Of a stretch of 8,644 nt of DNA, positions 1 through 5,673 are shown in pieces. The notes beneath the pieces were generated by a model that worked only from the letters and a program-made list of their open reading frames with translations, was not told where the DNA came from and searched no databases. The DNA is taken from NCBI GenBank assembly GCA_937996615.1, contig CALKVD010000160.1:1-8644 (forward strand), in the 5' to 3' direction. Source of the stretch: an uncultured Rickettsiales bacterium (GTDB taxonomy: Bacteria > Pseudomonadota > Alphaproteobacteria > Rickettsiales > Midichloriaceae). The position numbers and the translations under genes were made by a program. How positions within the stretch are numbered: position 1 is the first letter of the stretch; the number at the start of each line of letters is the position of its first letter.

Positions 1-1405
1 GTTTGGAAAAATTATCAAGTATCATAATATCTGTATGATGTATAATTTTGTCGATTACTTCTTTACCCAGGTGCTTTAGTAATTTTAGATGATTTAGGCT
101 TAACTGTTTGAACTTGGATGCGATTGATTGCATACTCAGAATATGATCAGTTATGGCTGTATCTCCTAGCTCGGTAAGAAAACCAAGCTGTGATTTTGTG
201 AGACTAATAAAATTGCGTATAATTTGATATTCTTTGAACAAATTTTCTAAGTTTTTTTTATGACTTGGATTGGTGAGAAAACCAACATGATGATGTTCTA
301 ATTTTAGAAAATAATTCATAAAAGTATTATTTATAAAAATCTTAATGATTGTATTGCGAGTATTATGGTTGCTGATAAGCTCAAAATGATGTGAGCGCAG
401 CTGTGGAAAGCTTGTCCTGTTTAAAGGGTTTTTTATTATTGCTGATATAATTTGGCCATCTAGATCACCAAGATTTTTTATATTCTCCTCTGTCAGATCT
501 TGAAACCAATTTCTTCTTCCCGATTCCTTGAGAATTGGGAAGACTGTTTCAAGATCTTGTTGCATCAAAAAATTGACATGATAATCCTTGAGTTCTATGA
601 CCCAATCCACTAGCTTAGGCTGATTTATAGTTTCTAATACTATCTGATTGGTAGTATCCAAGCTCTCAATCAAATCAAGGTGATATTCTTGAAGACGGGG
701 TAAGATTGCTAGCATTTCCCTATTTTTATGCATCAAAAAAATTAGCTCTTCGTTTTTCGGATTATTAAGAAAATCAAGGTGATGTTTCTGCAGAGATCTC
801 CCCCATGTTTCCCCATAATAATCATATAAGCAGAGTAACAAAATTGGTGAGTTGTTCGAAAGATTTTTTATTCTTTCAGGATTAATATAGACAAAAAGTT
901 CTGCTAGATGTGGATCGCGAGAGCTTTTTAAGCTAAGTTCTTGTTTGTTTTCATTTCTGAATAATGCAATATGATGCTTTTCAAACATTGCAAATAACCC
1001 AATTATTTCAGGATTTTGCATCAGATTTATTGCAATTGCACTTTTATAATTGTGCCTCAAATAATAAATATGATCTTTTGTATATTGTTGCAAACCACCG
1101 AGAATTTGACGGACTTTTTTAGGATTATCAGCATTATCAGCAATATTTTGTGCTATTAGGTCTGTAATCGGACTGCAGTTTTGATCATTCAAAAGGCTAA
1201 AAATGCTATTATAATCATAATCTTTAGCAGCAGCGCCGCTAAATTGCTCTCTTCCTTGTATATTGCTAAAAATCTCCAGACTTTCAGGATTTCGAATTAT
1301 TGCTAATCTAGTTCTTTCATATTTTGGATTGTTGAGAAATTCCAGATGGTCTTCTCCTAGATTCGGTTCAATATATTGTGCAGCTTGGTTTGGTTGCCCT
1401 AACAT
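1..1405 (-). CDS. Large helical-repeat protein, ~33-residue units (C-terminus cut by window edge)
   Basis: An open frame of 468 codons without a stop runs from an ATG at 1405 to the left edge, so the C-terminus is missing. I recognise no named domain. The protein is built from degenerate units of about 33 residues around L-x-x-x-H-hydrophobic-x-F/L. The motif His, or its replacement, falls near residues 20, 112, 145, 178 (Arg), 209, 242, 276, 308 (Asn), 340, 373, 406 (Gln) and 439; clear examples are LQKHHLDFL, LKDYHVNFL and LEHHHVGFL. This regular spacing suggests an alpha-solenoid scaffold, possibly for protein binding. The unit length equals that of ankyrin repeats, but the ankyrin TPLH signature is absent. 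The N-terminus is hydrophilic, with no signal peptide, and no membrane segment is visible. It lies downstream of a shorter protein with the same motif on the same strand. No Shine-Dalgarno sequence precedes the ATG, so the exact start is moderately sure. A role as a host-directed effector is only speculation. Confidence 0.85.
   Translation of the reverse strand, partial: MLGQPNQAAQYIEPNLGEDHLEFLNNPKYERTRLAIIRNPESLEIFSNIQGREQFSGAAAKDYDYNSIFSLLNDQNCSPITDLIAQNIADNADNPKKVRQILGGLQQYTKDHIYYLRHNYKSAIAINLMQNPEIIGLFAMFEKHHIALFRNENKQELSLKSSRDPHLAELFVYINPERIKNLSNNSPILLLCLYDYYGETWGRSLQKHHLDFLNNPKNEELIFLMHKNREMLAILPRLQEYHLDLIESLDTTNQIVLETINQPKLVDWVIELKDYHVNFLMQQDLETVFPILKESGRRNWFQDLTEENIKNLGDLDGQIISAIIKNPLNRTSFPQLRSHHFELISNHNTRNTIIKIFINNTFMNYFLKLEHHHVGFLTNPSHKKNLENLFKEYQIIRNFISLTKSQLGFLTELGDTAITDHILSMQSIASKFKQLSLNHLKLLKHLGKEVIDKIIHHTDIMILDNFSK
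2..1360 (-). repeat. Degenerate ~33-residue (about 99-bp) coding repeats
   Basis: Residues 16 to 468 of the left-edge protein contain at least eleven units of 31-34 residues, most clearly and almost without interruption from residue 108 to 445. Each unit carries a short helix-like motif L-x-x-x-H-hydrophobic-x-F/L. It is followed in many units by an Asn- or Pro-containing turn (NNPK, NPE, NPS) and a second hydrophobic stretch, as expected for two-helix solenoid units. DNA identity between units is low, so the array is old or has diverged fast. The stretch between residues 21 and 107 is less regular, and I can place only a weak unit near residue 54. Confidence 0.7.
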
Positions 1406-1743
1406 GGATGAAAAAGTATTATTATGAATTGATAGGTATTGTTATACTCAAGATTATGAATAATACAATAAAAAAATCTATTTTTTAAGATAAATTTGCA
1501 GTTTTATTGTAAATTTAGCCATATTTACTGTTAAATACATACGTATTTTCAAGGTGTAATGGTTGTTATTGTTTTTTGAGTAATAAAATATAACTCATTC
1601 TAGTTTTAGGTTAGATTATAGTGATCGATTAAATTACCTTATTAATTTCACCTGTATAAGATTTGATAGTGGAATCACTACAATAAAACACAAAAGCTGA
1701 CTAGTGATCTTTAATTTTACTCTTGGCGGATGCAGATCATCTA
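1406..1743. other. AT-rich spacer between the two repeat-protein genes
   Basis: This stretch of 338 bases holds no plausible ORF or RNA gene. It contains only weak structure. There is a six-pair hairpin at 1533-1548 (AAATAC / GTATTT, four-base loop). A TGAGT/ACTCA hairpin lies at 1577-1597. A five-pair TAGTG/CACTA hairpin lies at 1667-1680. Two copies of TAGTGATC start at 1619 and 1702. None has a T-run on its 3' side in the minus-strand reading direction, so I cannot assign a terminator for the upstream gene. The promoter of the left-edge gene must lie in the low-coordinate half if that gene is transcribed separately. Confidence 0.6.
1441..1468 (-). promoter_or_regulatory. Possible sigma70-type promoter for the left-edge repeat gene
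   Basis: Read on the minus strand, TTGTAT (1468-1463) and TATAAC (1446-1441) are 16 bases apart. The second box lies 36-41 bases upstream of the ATG at 1405, giving a predicted leader of about 30 bases. In DNA this AT-rich such matches arise easily by chance, so this is only a candidate. Confidence 0.25.
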
Positions 1744-2703
1744 TTATTTTATTAGATTCTTTTGTTGAACTGGCCCTTTAATATTATCCAATATTGTTGA
1801 AGCTAGATGTTTTTTGCTCAGCCCTTGAATTAAAAACAGTGCTGAAATGACAAACGCTGCTCCTATAGCAATCCCGTATAATGGTGGTATATTTGGTAAG
1901 CGATGCAAACAAAATATTGCAGATGTTGCTACTCCGACTGCACCAAACAAAATCCTTTTCTCACCAACAAAATATAATGAATCATCAATCTCCCCTGCTT
2001 TGGCTTTGTTAAAAATCGTCAATATTTCTTTATCTTTCATTAAGTCAGAGATGACTTCTAATTTGTTCAGATTGGATATAAAGTCCAAGTGATGAGGTTT
2101 CAAGTCTGCAAACCACCACTTCGATTTTGAATCCCTCATTATATATTCAATGACCGTGCTACGATGATTTTGAATCAGTTTGCTAAAAAAGGCGCAATGC
2201 TCGGGTTTAAGGTTTTCAAACCAATATTTATCTGCAGGATTTTCTATGATCCTTTCTATCATATGGCTATTTTTAGTTTTGGTTAGGGTGTTGAAAAAGG
2301 CGCAATGTTCTGGTTGAAGGCTTGCAATCCACTCTATTTCTTCGGCACTCTGCATAATATTTTTTAGAGTTGTAGCTCGATCTTGCCGAGCTAGTTCGCT
2401 AAAAAAAGCGCAATGTTCTGACCTGAGCTTAATAAACGCCTCCCTTAGTCTTTGGTCAACAAGCAGATTCGCTATAATATTGTTATATTTGTAATAGCTG
2501 ACGGTAGATAGAGCGTAATCATGATATGATTCGAGACTTTTTAGCCACGACTGTATATTTTTGTCATTTTGGACCATTGATACAGTTGGTCCATAGTTGT
2601 TTTGCTGTAAATTGTCTAGAACGTACTTTTGCGATGGGCGGCTTTGCCCGATGTCTTGGACGAAATTTGGATTATTGTATTGTTTCTCATCGAATTCTAC
2701 CAT
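1744..2703 (-). CDS. 36-residue-repeat protein with C-terminal membrane hairpin
   Basis: A complete gene of 319 residues, not assignable to a named family. The N-terminal 50 residues are polar and Asn/Gln-rich, without a signal peptide. Residues 54-231 are five tandem units with exact 36-residue spacing: the motif His is at 61, 97, 133, 169 and 205. A Trp closes the segment before the array (W53) and units two to four (W125, W161, W197). Three units share the identical hexapeptide EHCAFF. After a short linker, two hydrophobic segments at about 251-267 and 275-295, separated by HRLPNIPP, look like a transmembrane hairpin, leaving a basic C-terminal tail. The expected topology is a soluble helical-repeat domain anchored by its C-terminus to a membrane. 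The fifth unit reads LKPHHLDFI, very close to LQKHHLDFL in the left-edge protein, which supports common origin. No Shine-Dalgarno sequence precedes the ATG. Function is unknown; protein binding or secretion into a host is inference. Confidence 0.85.
   Translation of the reverse strand: MVEFDEKQYNNPNFVQDIGQSRPSQKYVLDNLQQNNYGPTVSMVQNDKNIQSWLKSLESYHDYALSTVSYYKYNNIIANLLVDQRLREAFIKLRSEHCAFFSELARQDRATTLKNIMQSAEEIEWIASLQPEHCAFFNTLTKTKNSHMIERIIENPADKYWFENLKPEHCAFFSKLIQNHRSTVIEYIMRDSKSKWWFADLKPHHLDFISNLNKLEVISDLMKDKEILTIFNKAKAGEIDDSLYFVGEKRILFGAVGVATSAIFCLHRLPNIPPLYGIAIGAAFVISALFLIQGLSKKHLASTILDNIKGPVQQKNLIK
2011..2544 (-). repeat. Five tandem 108-bp coding repeats (36 residues each)
   Basis: Units cover residues 54-89, 90-125, 126-161, 162-197 and 198-231 (the last is two residues shorter). 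The DNA word GCGCAATG on the plus strand, which encodes the core of the EHCAFF motif, starts at 2192, 2300 and 2408, exactly 108 bp apart, each preceded by a run of A. The three central units are therefore conserved at DNA level, suggesting recent duplication or gene conversion; the outer two have diverged. Confidence 0.85.
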
Positions 2704-2737
2704 ATATATAAGCTAAATAAGTTAGTTATACTTATAT

Positions 2738-2767
2738 TCTATAATTTTTATCTAAATAATTCCACAA
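2738..2767 (-). promoter_or_regulatory. Possible sigma70-type promoter for the 36-residue-repeat gene
   Basis: On the minus strand TTGTGG (2767-2762) and TATAGA (2743-2738) are separated by 18 bases. The second box lies 35-40 bases upstream of the ATG at 2703, implying a leader of about 28 bases, similar to that proposed for the left-edge gene. Chance matches are common in such AT-rich DNA. Confidence 0.25.
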
Positions 2768-2927
2768 AATAAAATTGTTTTTTTATTTTTTAGCTGCAAT
2801 CTAGTGTCATCTTTTTTGATCCATAGCTGATTTTGATTCAAAATTTTCTCTGTATTATTCGTTTGTTGCAGCAGTGCATATCAATGCTTTTTTTTATGTT
2901 TAACTATCTTATTGTAAAATAGTTTTT

Positions 2928-2982
2928 GCCGATTCAGACTATTATTTGATGGAAAAGGTAAAATTGCTACCTTTGAATCGGC
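2928..2982. repeat. Nested inverted repeat (structured RNA or terminator-like element)
   Basis: GCCGATTCA at 2928-2936 is perfectly complementary to TGAATCGGC at 2974-2982. Inside it, AAAGGTA (2954-2960) pairs with TACCTTT (2968-2974) around a seven-base loop, directly abutting the outer stem on one side, while about 18 unpaired bases bulge on the other. It lies 86-140 bases beyond the ccoO stop codon in the reading direction. The outer stem is GC-richer than the surrounding spacer. There is no T-run after it on the minus strand, so it is not a textbook intrinsic terminator. It could stabilise or end the ccoNO transcript, or fold as a small RNA. Confidence 0.5.
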
Positions 2983-3067
2983 GGCATATAGGCAATAGTT
3001 ATATTTTTGTGGATAATTGATTCAAAGATTCAATTGTTGAATTGAAAATCCCTCTCCTGCAGTCAAA

Positions 3068-3805
3068 TCACCACTGCCGACCCTGGTTTGTTTTTAGATC
3101 AACCTTATTGCCCAGGTGCTGCAAATGTCCGATCAATGCATCGAGTTCGGTGATGTCACTGCTTTGGTTATTAAACTTGCGGATCGTTGCATTAGGATAT
3201 CGTTTATTAAAATCCTGAACTTTGTTACTATCGGTTTCTAGTCCTAGTTGTACTAACAAATCTTGATAGTAGTTTGAAATGTCATCGTCGCAATATGGAA
3301 CCCCAAGCATTCGTAGAATTTCCATATTCCGTTGCAATTCACTGACATTTAGTTTTGTGAACGATAAAAATCTATATCCTGGCATAATTGATTCAGGAAC
3401 TACCGACCTTGGATCAATCAGGTGGGCGATATGCCAATCGTCGGAATACCTCTCTCCGACTCTTGCGAGGTCCGGGCCCGTTCTTTTGGAGCCCCAGGCA
3501 AACGGATAGTCATACATACTTTCAGCTGCCAGTGAGTAGTGGCCATAGCGTTCGACTTCATCGCGGAGGTAGCGTATTTGTTGGCTATGGCAATTGTAGC
3601 AACCTTCTCGTTTATAGATGTTGAATCCTGCTAATTCGAGTGGGGTATAGGGGCGCATTCCTTCGATCCGTTCGATTGCGATTTCTTTTTTGAACAGGGG
3701 TAAGACTTCGATCGCACCACCAATGGTTGAGACTGCGACAATCAGCACAAGCAAGATGAAGATGCTTTTTTCAATTTTAGAATGGGGGTTGTTGGTAGTG
3801 CTCAT
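3068..3805 (-). CDS. ccoO: cbb3-type cytochrome c oxidase subunit II (mono-haem cytochrome c)
   Basis: CcoO is the membrane-anchored mono-haem cytochrome c that passes electrons to the CcoN core of the high-affinity cbb3 oxidase, facing the periplasm. From the ATG at 3805 the protein has 245 residues, a normal family length. An uncleaved N-terminal membrane anchor covers about residues 14-36. The haem attachment motif CYNCH is at 69-73, followed by the family signature SQQIR. GPDLARVG is at 110-117, and the likely axial Met is M141 in SIMPGY. The gene follows ccoN by 14 bases. A TTG at 3823 overlaps the ccoN stop codon and would add six residues (MNINCI). I prefer the ATG because it gives the usual short cytoplasmic lead before the anchor, though neither start has a clear Shine-Dalgarno. 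No ccoQ or ccoP follows. Identification is secure. Confidence 0.97.
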   Translation of the reverse strand: MSTTNNPHSKIEKSIFILLVLIVAVSTIGGAIEVLPLFKKEIAIERIEGMRPYTPLELAGFNIYKREGCYNCHSQQIRYLRDEVERYGHYSLAAESMYDYPFAWGSKRTGPDLARVGERYSDDWHIAHLIDPRSVVPESIMPGYRFLSFTKLNVSELQRNMEILRMLGVPYCDDDISNYYQDLLVQLGLETDSNKVQDFNKRYPNATIRKFNNQSSDITELDALIGHLQHLGNKVDLKTNQGRQW

Positions 3806-3819
3806 GATACAATTTATAT

Positions 3820-5355
3820 TCAACTATTAATTAGGCCGGAAGTAGTTGCAGCATTTTTGATACTATAAGCTGATGACGGTTGCGCAAGTTGTCGGATCAT
3901 TGTCGTTTCGCGATTTGCATTTATTTTATCTTCTGGAGTTTTTTCTGGAACCGATCTGATTGTCATAATAACGTTATAGATCATTACCAAAACGCCAGAC
4001 AAAAAACATAAACCGCCAACACCTCTGATTAGGTAATATGGTTTTAATGACGCGACAACATCAATAAAAGAATAACTCAAAAAACCCATTTCATCATAGC
4101 TGCGCCACATCAATCCTTGGGTAATGCCTGCTGCCCACATTGATGTTATATATAAAACTATCCCAACAGTTGCAAGCCATAGGTGGACGCTCAGCAGCTT
4201 GTTTGAAAACATTCCGGGTTTTTGCCATAGTATCGGGACCATATGGTATAATCCGCCAAAGCTGATCATCGCAACCCAGCCAAGAGCTCCGGAATGGACG
4301 TGACTGATGATCCATTCGGTATAGTGAGCCAGGGCGTTCACTGATTTGATTGCAAGAACTGGCCCTTCGAAGGTGCTCATCCCATAAAACGCGACCGCAA
4401 TAACCAAAAATTTTAGGATAGTATCTTCGCGCAGTCTGTCCCAAGCGCCTGACAGCGTCATAATCCCGTTAACCATTCCGCCCCAAGAAGGAACCCAAAG
4501 AATCAGTGACATCGTCATTCCTAGAGTTTGTGCCCAATCTGGCAGTGCGGTATACTGGAGGTGATGGGGCCCAGCCCAGATATAGATAAAAACCAGTGCC
4601 CAGAAATGCATAATCGATAGGCGATAGGAATATACTGGCTTTTGGGCCCTTTTAGGAATAAAGTAATACATCATTCCTAAAAACCCAGCGGTTAAGAAAA
4701 AGCCGACTGCGTTATGGCCATACCACCACTGTATCATCGCCGACTGTACTCCTGAAAATGCTGAAACGCTGTGGGGACTGTTCCAGCTAATTGGAATTGT
4801 AATGTTGTTTCCTATATGCAAAATTGCAACAACAACTATAAATGCTAGAAAAAACCAATTAGCAACATAGATATGTGGCTCTTTGCGTTGACGTAGAGTT
4901 GCGAGGAATGTAATCAGGTAAGCCGACCAAACGATCAATAAAAGCAAATCAGCATACCACTCGGGCTCCGCGTATTCCTTTGCTTGCGTTATGCCGAGCA
5001 TATATCCACTTCCAGCAAGTAACAAAAAAACCTGATATCCGATAAAAACAAACCATGCTACCTTAGGTAGTGCAAGAGTTGCGGCAGAAGTTCGCTGGAC
5101 AATGAAAAATGAAGTCGCCATTAAGACGTTGCCGCCAAAACCAAAAATCACCCCAGTGGTATGAAGCGGTCTGATTCTACCAAAGGTTGTCCAGGGCAAA
5201 TCTAGATTGAGCGATGGGAATACCAACTGAAACGCAATTACAACCCCAATAAACATCCCGACACATCCCCAAAATAACGCTGCTATTGTGAAGTAGCGTA
5301 CTATTTGGTCGTTATAGAACGATTGATCCGATGATTGAATTGAGCTGCTAGCCAT
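3820..5355 (-). CDS. ccoN: cbb3-type cytochrome c oxidase catalytic subunit I
   Basis: CcoN is the haem-copper catalytic subunit that reduces oxygen to water and pumps protons in the inner membrane, typically under low oxygen. The 511-residue sequence is hydrophobic throughout, consistent with the family's roughly twelve helices. Diagnostic residues are all present. H65 (RPLHTTG) and H354 are the low-spin haem b ligands and H352 (SHVHSG) the haem b3 ligand. H214 (WYGHNAVGF), H264 and H265 (AGPHH) are the CuB ligands. Y258 (FIYIW) is the helix VII tyrosine typical of the cbb3 class. STFEGP is at 327-332. A polar C-terminal tail of about 45 residues follows the last helix. The gene heads a compact operon with ccoO. 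The ATG at 5355 has no strong Shine-Dalgarno. The upstream spacer has a cluster of ATTACT words but no convincing FNR site. Assignment of ligands is by family knowledge; the enzyme should be functional if CcoP is supplied elsewhere. Confidence 0.98.
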   Translation of the reverse strand: MASSSIQSSDQSFYNDQIVRYFTIAALFWGCVGMFIGVVIAFQLVFPSLNLDLPWTTFGRIRPLHTTGVIFGFGGNVLMATSFFIVQRTSAATLALPKVAWFVFIGYQVFLLLAGSGYMLGITQAKEYAEPEWYADLLLLIVWSAYLITFLATLRQRKEPHIYVANWFFLAFIVVVAILHIGNNITIPISWNSPHSVSAFSGVQSAMIQWWYGHNAVGFFLTAGFLGMMYYFIPKRAQKPVYSYRLSIMHFWALVFIYIWAGPHHLQYTALPDWAQTLGMTMSLILWVPSWGGMVNGIMTLSGAWDRLREDTILKFLVIAVAFYGMSTFEGPVLAIKSVNALAHYTEWIISHVHSGALGWVAMISFGGLYHMVPILWQKPGMFSNKLLSVHLWLATVGIVLYITSMWAAGITQGLMWRSYDEMGFLSYSFIDVVASLKPYYLIRGVGGLCFLSGVLVMIYNVIMTIRSVPEKTPEDKINANRETTMIRQLAQPSSAYSIKNAATTSGLINS

Positions 5356-5673
5356 TTTAACTTGGTACTCTATTAATTTGTTATATCATTTTGTCTCACT
5401 GTATTAATTTTTGATGCGACTAACCATTAAACTTCTTAATGTAAAATTACTACTATAGTAATCCTATATTATAAATAGTTGAAGTAATTTTTGATATATT
5501 TTTCAGCCAACTGTTTTAAAACAATTTTCTTATTACTTCTATTACTACCAGAAAGTAAGTAATATACCTATTATAGGGTATTAGTTTATAGTAAATAACA
5601 TAACTTAGGAAGTACCATAGACGATATTTTTTTAACTTTCTGTTAAGTCTCTGATAAATCTTCTGAAGTATTT
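5356..5673. promoter_or_regulatory. Spacer upstream of ccoN with palindromes and a repeated 6-base word
   Basis: These 318 bases must hold the ccoN promoter and the end of the cca transcript. ATTACT or its complement AGTAAT starts at 5446, 5457, 5483, 5532, 5541 and 5558, six times in under 120 bases. Several are paired as inverted repeats: TACTATAGTA at 5451-5460 is a perfect palindrome, and TATTACTT (5531-5538) pairs with AAGTAATA (5557-5564). TGTTTTAAAACA at 5512-5523 is another perfect palindrome. I could not choose one promoter among many AT-rich matches. No ORF or RNA gene is visible. Confidence 0.4.

Larger units (their letters stand above)
2704..3067. other. Spacer between ccoO and the repeat-protein gene
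   Basis: A non-coding stretch of 364 bases. It holds the candidate promoter at 2738-2767, a long T/A-rich segment, and the nested inverted repeat at 2928-2982. A six-pair hairpin with a three-base loop lies at 3028-3042 (ATTCAA / TTGAAT), within 40 bases of the ccoO stop. It is not followed by a T-run on the minus strand, so it is a poor intrinsic terminator. No tRNA-like fold or ORF with credible composition was seen. The length of the spacer argues that the repeat-protein gene is not translationally coupled to ccoNO. Confidence 0.55.

Noticed and set aside
1..1405. Reading the ~33-residue units as ankyrin repeats
   Set aside because: Only the length fits; the TPLHxA and GADVN-like signatures and the beta-turn glycines are missing in every unit.
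1577..1597. TGAGT/ACTCA hairpin as terminator of the 36-residue-repeat gene
   Set aside because: In the minus-strand reading direction it is followed by A rather than T, and the stem contains a mismatch.
2192..2415. Regularly spaced short DNA repeats as a CRISPR-like array
   Set aside because: The spacing of 108 bp is an exact multiple of three, the repeats lie in a continuous coding frame and encode the same peptide, and the segments between them are coding units rather than spacers.
2873..2895. Plus-strand intrinsic terminator (GCAT / ATGC hairpin followed by eight T)
   Set aside because: The stem has only four solid pairs and no plus-strand gene lies upstream; the T-run is ordinary for this spacer.
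1406..3067. tRNA or other known RNA gene in the long spacers
   Set aside because: No cloverleaf-like set of stems, no TTCGA-type T-loop and no CCA end was found on either strand.
4094..4444. Long minus-strand frame inside ccoN, and plus-strand frames inside ccoO and the repeat gene
   Set aside because: They overlap genes with unmistakable motifs in another frame and their translations show no family features.
5411..5504. FNR-type site upstream of ccoN
   Set aside because: TTGAT half-sites occur at 5411 and 5491 but neither has an ATCAA partner four bases away, so the match is no better than chance in AT-rich DNA.
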